DNA of 64,000 bases, taken from Desmodus rotundus (Eukaryota; Chordata; Mammalia; Chiroptera; Phyllostomidae). Below the pieces are notes generated by a model. The model was not told the DNA's origin. It saw only the letters and a program-made list of their open reading frames with translations, and did no database searches. This document shows, piece by piece, positions 36,501-48,579 of this stretch. The stretch lies in NCBI RefSeq assembly GCF_022682495.2, contig NC_071397.1, positions 31,511,427-31,575,426 on the forward strand. The letters run 5' to 3'. Position 1 is the stretch's first letter. Each line of letters begins with the position of its first letter. Made by a program: the position numbers and the translations under genes.

Positions 36501-38639
36501 CTAGAACAAGGGCCACTTGAATTTGAACCTCTTATTGCTTGTTTTAAATGTCTGTCTTGATAGTTGTTTGCATTAGAAACTGATAGAGTATCCAATATCA
36601 CTTTCTTATGACATGCCACTAGGGGCTGGTTTTGGTAAACAAACTGATTAAAAGATTATCTGTCATCCAGAATTTTATCATCTTTTATATTGATTTGCTT
36701 GCTTGGCATCAGGACACAGTCGAGTGTCACTGAATGGAGTGGATGAGGCTATCACTTCCCGAGAAAGAAACTAAAATTGTTGTCCAGAATTCAGGCAGAA
36801 AATATTCACTGATTATTGCCAGCTTGCGTGATGCATGAAAGAAAAGCCCAACTGGTTGGTAATACACTAACTGTATGGTCCCCATTCGTGAGTCACAGGA
36901 AGCACGGAGCTTCTCTCAGCTGTCTCACTGCCTCATTCAGTGGGCGAGGCAGCTGCTGTGCCCTGTGTTCACCTGGTCACGGCGCTGACTAAGACGCTCA
37001 TGCCTGCTGCAGCAGTGGCCACAATGATGACCACACTGATGGGGACAGTTGGGCCACAGCTATGTGTGTGTCAGAGGGGATTGGGGGAGGGGCGTATTCC
37101 AAAGGCTGGAGCAGTAGAATGATCACAATCAGGCATGGTCCATCTTGAATTCAAAGGATAGGCTTTCATAACCTGGAGGAAGACCATACCACGGAAGGGG
37201 GAATCCAAATAGTAACTCTTTTTGCATCTTAGGATGTCATAAGGATTAATCATCCAAATGTAACCTTCTACGCTCTACAGAAGGCCATGTGAAATGAAGC
37301 TCCTACTAATTATTAGATTAGATATCTGGTTCAAGACCTTAAAGCTATCCTTCTCTAGCCTTTTCTATTGCTGCTTCTTAGATCTGAAAATGTAAATCAT
37401 TTCCCTGAAAACTTTGAGCCTGATTTCCAGTTCCCTCTGTTGCTCCCCAAACCCTGAAGAAGAAAAAAAAGTGTTGAAAATGTGAGTATCTTCCATACAG
37501 AAGGGGTATTTGACATGAAGCAGTGGGTACTCTTGCAGTGGCTATATTGGGTGTATTGTACCTCTGATTTAAATGTTCAATTCTCTCCTTTTTCTCAGAA
37601 CCTCTTTTCCCGAAAATTATTCTTCCCTAATTTAAGCCCTTAGCTTGCTAGTGCTGGAACCTCTGCCATCCTCTAAGATATGTAACCTGGAGGTAATCAT
37701 GAAAACACCATCTATACCTTTGCTCACTTTTTATTTGGTGATAGTGTTCTTATATCCTAATCCACAGCCATTTCCCACAGAACATCCCAAAGAACAAATA
37801 CCTTTCAGGAATGAGAATTATGTACCTAGAACAAAGTGCAAAAATTAGTTTTTAATACATGAAAAAGGTGATCTCATTCCTGAAGTGCATAGGAGAAATG
37901 GACTCTGAATTTCATATTCTATCTAAATCCATTAAATTAAAAGAGAAATGAAGGAACTTGATGGAAAAATAGTTAACATTTCACCAAATAAAATGAGTGT
38001 CATGTCTCTGAAATTAAATAGTTTGGCTTGTATAACCGTGGTTAGATATGAAAGGATAGTGTTTGTGCCTGACAGCTGAGATCATTACTTAAGAACAATT
38101 TGTCCGTGTGGAAAAAATGGCCACTGTAAGTTTGCCAAGTAGAAGTAAATTAGAAGGGTGAGTGGTGAAATGGAAGCAAAGAGGAAGGATTCAGTGAGAT
38201 TGGTATTGTTAAATGAGGATAGTTGCTGTGTCACATAAAGAAGTCAACTTCAAAGTTTGGCTTCAAAGAAAATGTTCCAAGAAAACATGCGTGTGCACAT
38301 ATGCCTCGACCCACAGAGCCAACACAAACGTCCAGCACGCTCTCTCTCTTCTATTTGTGCCAGCAACTTTACCATTTATTTGGTCCAGGAGGTTTACTTT
38401 CTGAGATGCCTCATCATTTTCATCACTGAGAAGGAGTTTTATTAGACATGCTGCTAAAGCCGCTTTAGGACCTAGCATTGTACACTTCTTATACATAGCT
38501 CAGAACCCCTCTGTCTAAACCATACTCTAGAATCTGTATCTCGCCACTGTTTCAATAAGCACTCCACAATTTTTGAAAGAAAATATTTTTATACTGGTGT
38601 GAAATCACCTCAAAATTGGAAACATGACAAAAATATTTA
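33531..38639. other. Unique sequence
   Basis: About 5 kb without a recognisable gene. A diverged forward MIR may lie at about 35530-35660 (CTGCCTGTGCTATCTCATAG). The GC-richer patch 36930-37100 has a 60-codon chance frame with no domain. Otherwise nothing is supported. Confidence 0.5.
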
Positions 38640-39000
38640 ACCTTCCAAGGGAGGGAAATAATTTTCTCTCAACCCTTATAGGTTCTTAACTGAAACACTC
38701 CCATAATAAGAGACAAATAAACAGGAGAAAACCAAACAGAAGCTGAATGTACCTGGAGTATACCCAGGAAAACTGAATAATTCCCCTAAAGGGCTCGAGT
38801 CATCACTTTAAACGCTATCTCCAGCTGAAGACAAAAGAAGATGTTGGGAGTGGAGGGGAAGCCAGTTATGGGAGGTTACCAGGAAAAACACAGTAAACAA
38901 GGGCATGATTGTTATGCAAATTCAAGTCCTTGCTTTCTCCATTAATAAATTTCTAGAGATTTAGTCCTTCTCTACCTGGTACAGTGAGAGAGACAAATGG
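38640..39000. repeat. Old interspersed repeat, unclassified
   Basis: CTCTCAACCCTTATAGGTTC, then GACAAATAAACAGGAGAAAA, then GGCATGATTGTTATGCAAAT has the look of an ancient LTR or similar repeat, and its start resembles 8940-9010. Family not assigned. The 199-codon plus-strand frame that begins at 38997 has a K-rich then F-rich poly(T)-encoded composition and no domain, so I do not call it a gene. Confidence 0.3.
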
Positions 39001-39881
39001 AGAGTTTTGCTGTTATCTGTGGAGGCAGGAGCAGAGTAGACACAGTCAGGGGTGGAATGAGACTTCCTCAATGTGTACCTGTTACAGAGGTTTGGCTTTT
39101 AAAGCATGAGAATGTATTGTCTATTCAGAACAAAAGTAAACAAAAATTTAAAAGAAAAAAATGTAAGAAAGGTAAAGAAAAGAATTACGGTGAGAAAATG
39201 CAGACAGCTGGAGAAGAAAGTACAGTCGGTATTTCACCACAGTCATCACTCTTTATCTCATCATTCTGGGGCCGAAACATTTCCCTGGAGAGAATTTATG
39301 AGACTTCAATCATAATAACCATCCACCAACAAAGAACAGTAGCAAAACCGAGTCCACACCAGGCTCTGGCCACTAAAGTTCAAATTCCTTGGCAATCTCT
39401 CAAGGGTTTTTTTTGGTTTTTTTGTTTTTTTTTTTTTGGCAGACCTCAGTACAGCCAAGTAAGAATATGTTGTCTCTGGGTTCATCTTCAGATACTTTTA
39501 TGCAACTTCCTTATCGATGACACAGTACAAGATTCATTAAGACCACGCCATGCTTCTGGCTCCAACTGTAGGCCTTTGTTAGACAGGCTCACCTGAAAAA
39601 TCAAGTGTTTCACATCCAGATCTGTCTGGCTTCAGGGCTGTGTCAAAGAGCAAATGGGGAGGGGGGAAGGGAGAAAGAGGAACAGCAGGAGGCTTTGGTG
39701 GGGGTAGATGGTGAAGAATGAGTACATATAAGTACAAGATAATGCTGCAGAAAACAGTTTGAGATAATTAAGGCAGCATTCCAGCCTATCCACTTAAGGG
39801 AAGCTTATCAATACAGTTATACTTTGGTGAACAAGGAATTAATGTAGGGTATAATTTCATTCTCTGAAGATTTTTCAAGGG

Positions 39882-39918
<37 letters not shown>

Positions 39919-41285
39919 GATGAAACTCTCACTTCTAGTAAACTTAGAATAAGCTATTGTTTTTTAACCTATCATCAATTATAGAAAATGTCACTCTATA
40001 GTAAAGGGGAGCAGGAATTTAAGGCAAAAGCATGATACAGCAACAAATGTGCTTTTCTAGATACATAGCCCTTCCCCAGAAAAACTTAGTACAGTAAGCT
40101 TCTTAAATGCGTGGTTTCCTATGTGTGGTTAAATTGTCCGACATCTGTTTAATGAGCACAAAACGCTTGAAAGGAAGGGCAAACATTGGCCTCAGACGTG
40201 AGGGCTCGGGGCCCGAGGCTCTGTGTGTGCACAAACTCATAGGCTTACAGCCCCCCAGTCCTGTCCACTGTTGTTGCCTTTCCATCTAGATCCTGTTGAC
40301 TCGAAATTTGTCTTTAGCTCATGGAAAAGGTTTCCCTTTTTTTTTTCTTCCTACAGATAGGAGAAGGCTCTTGGCAGATTTCTTCAAAAGCAGTTAAGTG
40401 AGTAGCATCATGGAAATTTGGCAGTGAGTCGAGGACAAGGGCAGACCTAAACATTAGTTTAGGTTATTTTCACAGGCAATGGTTCCACGATTTTTCATTC
40501 CTTTATTTTTTAACACTTAACATAATCACTCACAACAATCCCTCCTCAAGTGAACCCGCTGGTCCATTCTAATCATTGTGTAGTCTAAGTAATCGTGAAA
40601 TTTAACTTTAACTTGGATATATAAACATTATGGCAGAACATGAATAAATCATCCAAAGGCCTGCTGTACTGTTCATTTTACACTTCTTTAAACTTAATGC
40701 AAAAAGTCAAATTCAGACCTTTGATTAAATAAAAATGGAACAACTAGATTACTTCGACATATTGCATCTCTGGTAATGTTGTCCTTTTGCCCTTTAAATC
40801 ATTTTTAATTGCTTTGAGTGTTGCCAAAATGCTTGCTCACTCTAGTCTATTATAACTACAAGTAGGGAATTTGTGCATCTAATAAAAAGAAGATGTTTAC
40901 TCCAGGTGATTTAATCTACCTTATGTTGGTTGGGTTACTTGGGGAGGGGTGCAGGTTGGTATAGAAGGAATTAGGATCTGATTCTTGAATAGTGGCTCAA
41001 GATGTTAACAATCTTGAAACTGAATTATTTTGCATTTTATACTTTGAAAGCACTGTAGTGCACCAAAGTACAAAAAAATGGGTCTTCTAAGGTTCTATTT
41101 TTAAAGCTACTATGCAAAACCAGTTGTTCTCACAATAAGGCCAACTTTAAAATTTTTTAAGTGCTAAGTTCTTTAGCCTACAATTCTGTCACCATTTGAT
41201 AGAAACCTTTCCTTTGCTGTCAACTAAGAGAGAAGGGAATGAAACTAATAAATTTCAAACACGCACTTCATGTTGCTGCTATACT
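39001..41285. other. Unique sequence
   Basis: Non-coding DNA with a poly(T) tract (39406-39439) and a (TG)n microsatellite (39885-39918). The K/F-rich chance frame ends at 39596. Nothing else is recognised. Confidence 0.5.
39885..39918 (+). repeat. (TG)n microsatellite
   Basis: About 16 nearly pure TG units. Alternating purine-pyrimidine runs of this kind can adopt Z-DNA. Confidence 0.95.
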
Positions 41286-41289
41286 CAGA

Positions 41290-41470
41290 CTGCTTCTTTG
41301 TGCTAAATCCGTTACTGCATTCATCATTTCATGTAATACTTGGGAGCAACCCAGTGTCAATAACTTCATTTTACATATCAAAGAAAACACCCAAGCTCAG
41401 AGAGAATGCTCAAAACCACCCAGCAAGTCAGTTATCAGAGAAGGGACCCAAACCAGGACAAGTCATTTAG
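41290..41470 (-). repeat. MIR SINE relic
   Basis: ATCATTTCATGTAATACTTG, then CATTTTACATATCAAAGAAA, then ACCACCCAGCAAGTCAGTTA and GGGACCCAAACCAGGACAAG give the reverse MIR order. Confidence 0.75.
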
Positions 41471-41668
41471 CAGCTTCATAATTACATCGCTGATATTGTC
41501 AGATTCCAGGAGAGAAGCAAGGCAGGTTGAACTCCTAAAAGTTTGGCTTTCCTCCCTCTCCCTTCAGGATGAGCTTTGGACATCTCAAAACTCTGTGATG
41601 TCAGAGGTTCTGAATGTTTAGAGTTACTGTTGGTAGACTGTTGAAAGGTTCCTCAAAAGTCAGCATGG

Positions 41669-41881
41669 GTAGCCCCAACTGGGGTGGTTCAGTTGGTTGG
41701 ACGCCATCTTGCAAAACGAAAGGTTGCTCATTCAATCCCCAGTCCAGACACATGCCTGGATCACAGGTTCCGTCTCTGGTTGGAGTGTGTATGAGAGGCA
41801 ACCCCTCACATCAATGCTTCTCTCCCTTCCCATCTCCCTCCCTTTCCCTCTCTCTAAAAATAAATAAATATAATCTTTAAA
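41669..41881 (+). mobile_element. VES SINE with perfect 14-bp target duplication
   Basis: Forward bat SINE: the head is AGCCCCAACTGGGGTGGTTC, the middle is CAACCCCTCACATCAATGCT, then a CT-rich run and an AAATAAATAAATATAATCTT tail. The direct repeats AAAAGTCAGCATGG lie at 41655-41668 and 41882-41895 and match exactly. The head is more diverged from the other two copies, although the duplication is intact. Confidence 0.95.
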
Positions 41882-42084
41882 AAAAGTCAGCATGGATACA
41901 ATCAGATGTTTGGAGCACTTGGTGTTCAGACCCATTTTAGTACATTGTACAGAAACTGGTTTGCAGGCTCAGCTCTGCTTGACTGCCTCTCTTGGCCTGT
42001 GGACCTGGGCTTTCTGATCTTTGAGATGAGTGAGGGTAGACCTAAAACAATAGGTTTCAATGCTGCCTATAAGTTTATAAAAAT

Positions 42085-42272
42085 ATTTTTAAGTTCTAAT
42101 GCCCAAAATCTTTTTAAATTCTTTATACATTTATTAAAAAACTTTTTTAAATTCTAATACCCAAGGCTTCCAATTTGCTTCCATCTTTGGTTGAAACCTG
42201 AACATGAATATTTTTTAAATGCTCCTCTGATGATTCTGATGTACAACCAGAATGGAGAACCACTGGTTGGGA
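42085..42272. repeat. MER5-like hAT DNA transposon relic
   Basis: The right end reads GCTCCTCTGATGATTCTGAT, then GGAGAACCACTG, matching the terminal inverted repeat of the MER5 group. The left part is diverged (AAGTTCTAATGCCCAAAATC), with a second copy of that motif near 42153 as expected from its internal symmetry. Confidence 0.6.
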
Positions 42273-42804
42273 TGTTCTCCCTGTGTCTGTCCATTTCTAA
42301 CAGATTCTTGTCTTAACATTGAAATGCTTATGAGGATATTTTTAAATGTCATAGCCATCCTGCTCCATGGCATCAGGAGCCTAAGGAAGGTTAATTTTAT
42401 AAATATTACTCCCTAGTGTCCATATTGTTTTTGCATTGCATTTAATCACATGATTGGCTGCAGAAAACCTAAGAGAAAGGCTTAAAGAGCTCACCAGGAA
42501 GAGATTTCATCCTTGTTCTCATTTTTCCTGTCCCGGTCATAACAGTGTTTTCTATCAATCATTCTTGAAAGCTAAGCCTCACCAATTGTGAAAAAGAAAA
42601 ATTCTTAGAGAAAAGGAGCCTGCTTTGAGAATGACTACATTGTTTTATTAGATTCCTTAGGGCCTTCTGTGCCTTTTAAGTTGATGTGTACCCAGTCCCT
42701 AATACAGTAAGTAACTGGCACATACTAGGTGCTCCATTTCTTTCTTACTAAATAAATAAATGAAAGGCATCCAATTAAGCCAATGGATTCTTTTTTTTTT
42801 TTTT

Positions 42805-42850
42805 AATCTGAACACTTCATGAATTTGCGTGACATCCTTGTGCAGGGGCC

Positions 42851-42892
<42 letters not shown>

Positions 42893-42907
42893 CGCCAAAG
42901 TGAGCAC
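42805..42907 (-). pseudogene. U6 snRNA retropseudogene
   Basis: The minus strand from 42907 reads GTGCTCACTTTGGCGGCACA, then CTAAAATTGGAACGATACAG, AGAAGATTAGCATGGCCCCT and GTCACGCAAATTCATGAAGT. This is spliceosomal U6 RNA over almost its whole length (about 101 nt), with several substitutions and a changed 3' end. An A tail (plus-strand T tract 42790-42804) and a perfect 15-bp direct repeat AGCCAATGGATTCTT (42778-42792 and 42909-42923) show L1-mediated retroposition of the RNA. No upstream U6 promoter elements are evident, so expression is unlikely. The minus-strand frame over this area is spurious. Confidence 0.95.
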
Positions 42908-42923
42908 TAGCCAATGGATTCTT

Positions 42924-45270
42924 GAAAGCAGAAGAGTGTATTATGAATATAGTTCCCTCGTGGAGCTTCAAATTACCCATTACAACAGAACAATTTGAAT
43001 CTACTATAAAGCAAGCAGGCCGTTGAGGCATTCAATGTCTTAGCCGCCTCACCTCCATCCCAGGTTTACCAGTTGGAAAGATAAGTGGTTGATTTTATGG
43101 AATTATAGTACTGAGAATAAAGATCATCTCAAATAACCTATCCACAACATGTAGTTAGTAGAAACACAAAATTGATGTTGTATTCAATTTATGAAGACTG
43201 TTTCACAGTTGTTTTGTATGTGAGGTATAATATTCAGTCTGTCTAGCTCCAAAAACCCATTCTATACTCCCTCCCAACATACCCGTGTGCACAAACAGAG
43301 CACACTCCCCTATCAGACGCGTGCTTACTTTCTAGGTTCTCACTTTAAATTAAATGTCTGTCTGTAAGCTATTAAAGTCAAATGTTGTCTCTATATTGAA
43401 TAATATGATAGGGAATTTAGATTTTTTATGCTGATATATCAAGGTACAACAAAATATGAAAAATATTTGAGGCTTCATACATGAGATACATAAGGAATAT
43501 ATGTTTAGTTGATGCTAAACAGGCTTTACACTAAGGTCAAGAATCAGGTAATAATTCCATTGATATTTATGGGAGGATTGTCCTAATTGGCACTATAGGA
43601 ACATAATTTCTTCCATTTTCAAAGTGCTGTACATTATCTGCAAACAGGAAAACATGTGGGGACCATCTATTAGTACCACAGTATATGGAGACATTAATGT
43701 TCTTATATCACAACTAGGACCCGTTTTACTAATAACAACAATGAGTATAAAACTTCATGGAAATCTAAATATGTGCAACCTGTTCACTGCAGTAAAAGTA
43801 AAAAGGAGGGTTTGGAAAGTATTTATTCTTCTCTTTTCTCCTCTATTCTTCTGAGTTACATTTTCACACTTAGGATGTTACCAACCAGCCAATACTTTTT
43901 GCATTCTGTTTTGAAAATGTGAACTTTAAATCAGATTTTTTGCAGGAGAAAATGAGTTTAGTAATCTCTGGTGTTGTTAGGAGGCAGAGCCTGCATCAAT
44001 AAGTAGAATAAAATGCATTTAGCTTTCAGGCTAGGACTGGACAATAATGATCCTGCAAATCAGAGCTAGAATTCTAGATGCTCTGACTGGGAATCTTGCC
44101 CAGGGCTTTTTGGCTCTCATTTTTGTTGTTTCATATTTGCTATTTCATTTATATGCATCAAATTAACACAAGCTTTCTTACTTGGGCAAGAAAAGGAAGA
44201 TGCTTATAAGTTGCTGGAGTTAAGGAACTCCAAGGAACTCTCCAAGCAACAAAGCTCCCAATTAAAATTCAGGTTTCCATATTTTTAGGAAACAGCATAT
44301 ATATGGATTATCTACAAAGACATTCAACACATACTCTTATTCGAGAATGGTGTTACCAATTAAAGATGCCATAAAAATATTTTAGGTGACATAGTTAAGC
44401 ACAGCATATATGAATCTTAAAGGTAGCAAACAATATGAGTTTGGTTATATAACATACTGGACACCCCTGAGATTCAGAAATGTTAAGAAAACAAGAATTC
44501 TTGGCCCCAAATGGGGGAGAATGAATAAATCATTTTCTTTTTGCAGAGCTTATAATACATAATGATTGTCTTGTCATTTTTTTAATTGCTTTAGAGAAAC
44601 TCAGACTGAAATTATTTTATAGAAGTTTATTTATAAATTTGAGGATTTAGGAGATTCCCAATACAATTCAATCTAATTACAGAAATTACATTCCCCAGCA
44701 CAAAAAGTATGGCAACTATACTTAGTGCATTTAATTTTTTAACTAAACTTACAGCAATAGCTCTTTTCATCTAACACTGTAAAACAAACATAACATGGAG
44801 TGATTTTGTACTGCTAAGGATTTTTGAAAACCTTCCCAGCCATGGGCCGACATGAAAGGGAATGTTTGATGCACAATATTTTGTGTGTGCTGAGCTTTTT
44901 TCTGAGGTAGACTGGGATTGCAATGAAAGAAGCTTGACAACACAGTCCTTCCACAGGCAGTGTGACATCTGAGCCTGTCACAGTGAGAATTACCAGCATG
45001 AGACCGAGAACTTGAGGTAGAATAGGGTGCCCAAGTGAACCTACAGAGAAATTGGACCACATTATCAGTAGCACAAATGATCAAATTTTAATGGTACACC
45101 ATTAAGACAACCTTTAAAATACCTGTGATGTCAATTTATAAAAATATTGATCAGACTTTGCTGTTCCCTTTATTTTCTTACCTTTTAATAAATATTTAAA
45201 TGTTCCCCTCAATATTCTAGTTCGATGCCCCCAGATTAGTTATTTCTATATGTATTATCATCATACAAAA
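42924..45270. other. Unique sequence
   Basis: Non-coding AT-rich DNA. Open frames at 44767-45084 (minus) overlap in more than one frame without domain support. I see no repeat I can name. Confidence 0.5.
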
Positions 45271-45280
45271 CAAAAAAGTG

Positions 45281-45900
45281 TTCCTCCTTGGGTCCAGCTT
45301 CTTTGGGACTCTCTGAGCTTCCTGGACTTCCCGGAAGTCTATTTCCTTTGCCAGACTAGGGAAGTTCTCCTTCATTATTTGTTCAAATAAGTTTTCAATT
45401 TTTTGTTCTTCCTCTTCTCCTTCTGGCACCCCTATAATTCGGATGTTGGAACGTTTCAAGGCGTCTGGGAGGTTCCTAAGCCTCTCCTCATTTTTCCAAG
45501 TTCTTGTTTCTTCATTCTTTTCTGGTTGGATGTTTGTTTCTTCCTTCTGGTCCACACCATTGATCTGAGTCCCAGTTTCCTTCTCATCGCTATTGGTTCC
45601 CTGTACATTTTCCTTTGTTTCTCTTAGCATAGGCTTCATTTTTTCATCTGTTTTTCGAATAGATTCAACCAAGTCTGTGAGCATATTGATAACCAGTGCT
45701 TTGAAAGGCACATCATAATTACATTACCCAAGATTAAACGCAAGGACCTACATCCAAGATTACTGTATCCAGTAAAGCTATCACTTAGAATGGAAGGGAA
45801 GATAAAGTGCTTCTCAGATAAGGTCAAGTTAAAGAAGCTCATCATCACCAAGCCCTTATTATATGAAATGTTAAAGGGAGTTACCTACGAAAAAGAAGAT
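45281..45900 (+). pseudogene. HAL1 ORF1, copy 2, in two inverted halves
   Basis: The inverted part on the minus strand is open throughout its 423 bases: a coiled-coil region with MKPMLRETKENVQGTNSDEK, then an RRM-like segment with SNIRIIGVPEGEEEEQKIEN. The plus part continues at ITLPKIKRKDLHPRLLYP and the last residues (YEMLKGVT). Both halves lack stop codons, so the copy was young or well preserved when judged by reading frame. It lacks about 47 residues of the C-terminal domain. Confidence 0.8.
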
Positions 45901-46139
45901 CAAAAATAGGAACAGTAAAAATGACAGCAAACTCACAGTTATTAACGGCCACACATAAAACAAAAATGAGAGCAAACTAGGCAAACAACTAGAACATGAG
46001 GATTGTCAATAGGGGAGTGGGAGGGGGAGAGGGGGGGAAAGGTACAGAGAATAAGTAGCATAGATGATAGGTGGAAAATAGACAGGGGGAGGGTAAAAAT
46101 AGTGTAGGAAATGTAGAAGCCAAAGAACTTATAAGTATG

Positions 46140-46215
46140 ACCTATGGACATGAACTATAGGGGGGGAATGTGGGAGGGAGGGGGGTGGGCAGGATGGAGT
46201 GGAGTGGGGGGGGAA
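46140..46215 (+). promoter_or_regulatory. G-rich tract in HAL1 3' UTR, possible G-quadruplex
   Basis: Runs of 3 to 8 G separated by short spacers (GGGGGGAATGTGGGAGGGAG and onward). The equivalent C-rich tracts occur in the minus-strand copies near 23040-23250, 48225-48290 and 58985-59035. Polypurine G-rich tracts in the 3' UTR are a known L1 feature. A role here is inferred. Confidence 0.55.
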
Positions 46216-46299
46216 ATGGGACAACTGTAATAGCATAATCAATAAATATATTAAAAAATAATAATAATTTTAAAAAAAGAAATTAAAAAAAGTGACTGT

Positions 46300-46480
46300 C
46301 CTTATTAATTAATTACCTTAATAATCTAATTAATTCATTTTTAAAGCTGATGCAATTTAGTAAGCTAAAAAAACATACAAAATATGATGCTGTCCCTCCC
46401 CAACTTGTGGCCAAGACTGATGTAAATGAAAGTTAGATAACAACATACAACAATATATGATCACGTGTCAAATTGTGCAA
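46300..46480. other. Short unique AT-rich spacer
   Basis: AT-rich DNA between HAL1 copy 2 and an L2 relic. Nothing is recognised. Confidence 0.5.
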
Positions 46481-46890
46481 GATGCAGGAGGTGATATCAA
46501 CAGCAAGTGGAGCGGAGTGGCCTGGAGAAGGTGGGGTTGGTGGAATTTTGGATGGGCTGAGGTGCCAGGAGAAAGTCTTTTAGACATGACTTGAGCAAAG
46601 GTGCCAAGTAAGCATGAAAATAGGGAGATGCTCCCCACCCTGGAGAACTGTACACATGGGGAATGAGGTTGGCAGAGACCAGGTCTGGCCATGTGTGACA
46701 GCTCTGGATGGCAGGCTACATTCGTTCAGTTCAAGAGGCCATGGGGAATTACTGAAGGCTGTTGGGAGGGTAAAGAGAACTGATTAAAAAAAAAGGAGGA
46801 TTAGGAGCAGTTTGTAGACTATATGGCAACAGAAAAAAAAAAGTGGAGCCAGGGAGACTACTAAGAAGCCAATGGAAGTATCCAGTTGTG
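46480..46890 (-). repeat. L2 LINE relic
   Basis: GGAGGTGATATCAACAGCAA, GAGGCCATGGGGAATTACTG, GGAGCCAGGGAGACTACTAA and similar phrases match the reverse-oriented L2 body seen also at 10400-10650. Strongly diverged. Confidence 0.55.
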
Positions 46891-48153
46891 AGTCATTTGG
46901 CGTCTGTACTGAATGGAGCTAATTTTATTGCTTCTTGGGGCCACACACTGATCCTCTGCAGAAGATTTTAAGCTTGTCCTGTTGACAAATTCCTGTTACC
47001 TCAACATCTCCAAACTATGATTTTTGTCCCCTCAGCTCGGTGAAGCAGTTGCTTGGGCTCCACCTTCCTGCACTACATTCCAGAAGGTGCATCTAGTGAG
47101 AGACCTGGGTGACTATAGGACTCACTTTGCGTGTTTTCCTTTTCTAATGGATCACAGATCTGCATTACTGTTCTCAAGCAACTGAAAACAATTGTTTCAT
47201 ATGGTTTTTGCAGTTTTATAGTTGTTTAAAATGGGCAGGCTAGTCTAGAACCAGTTATATCTGAAGTGGAAGCCTTCCTAAGAGTTTTGTATATTAAGAG
47301 ACCATCATTCATTCCTGAAACATCTCTTCTGTTGTTCATTGTTTTATTCTTTATCCGATTAATTATTGTGTGCATCTACCCAATGACCCTCATGTTTGAT
47401 ATATGCTTGAAGTGTTTTCTTTTAAACTGTGGATTCTTTGTCATATGTTTCACATTCTCTCAGATATATAAATTATAAAATTAAATTTTAAAAAAGAATC
47501 TAAGCTGGTTACTATGTAATTCCCAACTACAATCAATTGCTATCTGGCATTTACAAATTTTGTTACCTAAGGATTTCAATTCATTCTAAAGATATTATTA
47601 ATTTTTTTTCTTCTAAAGTGATGAGATTTCTATCTCATACTTTTCTGAGGAAAAAAACAAAGTTTCAACCAAATTCTAATGTTTATAAGCTCAAACATTA
47701 TACATGCTACTCAAAAAATGGTTAACTGACATATTTACAAAAAAAAAAACATTCTGTAGCTGGTTGAATTTAAGTAACTGGAGGTAATTTGGGACATTTT
47801 GGAGTCAGTTTCCTTTGGAGGCAGTGATATTGGTTTAAATTGCAGATCTAACGTGAAATATTTTAGAAGGGCTCCTTAACTTTGTTGATTGAAAAGCTGA
47901 AAGTTAGCACGGAGTTGGGGGGTGCAGGGGAGAACCTTCTTTGCTTGACCACAGTGCAGTACATGGCTCTGCATATGTGCAGGACTCATTTGTGAGTGAT
48001 TTATATATATAAAGCTTGAGTGAAAATACAATTTAAACAATATATTTTTTAACTTCAGTGTTTCACAGAGAAAACTTAGTCTTAGTGGAATTCAAATTAT
48101 TATTTTTTTAATAAATGACGATTCTTTCCTATTAAATGCTATAGAAAAGAAGT
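46890..48153. other. Unique AT-rich sequence
   Basis: No gene or nameable repeat. It ends in the 16-bp duplication that flanks HAL1 copy 3. Confidence 0.5.
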
Positions 48154-48579
48154 TGACACCTGCATTTCTTTTTTTCTAAGTATTTTTTAATATATTTTAT
48201 TGATATGCTATTACAGTTGTCCCATTTCACCCCTTCACTCCACTCCATCCTGCCCACCCCCTCCCTCCCACATTTCCCCCTAGAGTTCATGTCCATGGTT
48301 TATACATATAAGTTCTTTGGCTTCTACATTTCCTATACTATTCTTACCCTCCCCCTGTCTATTTTCTACCTACCATTTATGCTACTTATTCTCTGTAACT
48401 TTCCCCCCACTCTCCCCCTCCCACTCCCCTGTTGATAATCCTCCATGTGATCTCCATTTCTGTGGTTCTGTTCTTGTTCTACTTGTTTGCTTAGTTTGCT
48501 CTTGTTTTTGTTTTAGGTGTGGTTGTTAATAATTGTGAGTTTGCTGTCATTTTTACTGTTCATATTTTTTATCTTCTTT

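Larger units (their letters stand above)
45281..46285 (+). mobile_element. HAL1 retrotransposon, copy 2, with twin-priming inversion
   Basis: The 3' half (45704-46285) is in plus orientation: the ORF1 end, then a G-rich 3' UTR, then CAATAAATATATTAAAAAAT and a tail. The 5' part (45281-45703) is the preceding ORF1 segment in minus orientation. The two halves abut in the gene with about 8 bp lost, the classic product of twin priming. AAAAAAGTG occurs at the left edge (ending 45280) and right edge (ending 46294) as the target duplication. The 5' UTR and first part of ORF1 are missing. It carries the same internal ORF1 deletion as copy 4. Confidence 0.88.

Noticed and set aside
36940..37122. A 60-codon alanine- and threonine-rich frame as a small protein or exon
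   Set aside because: It is short, unsupported by domain or splice context, and within the range expected by chance in GC-richer DNA.
38997..39596. A 199-codon plus-strand open frame, among the longest frames not belonging to a transposon
   Set aside because: The composition is lysine-rich and then phenylalanine-rich because of A- and T-tracts. It has no domain or homology I recognise and lies partly in an old repeat.
42699..43031. A 110-codon minus-strand frame as a gene
   Set aside because: It runs through the U6 retropseudogene and its A tail, which accounts for the lysine run.
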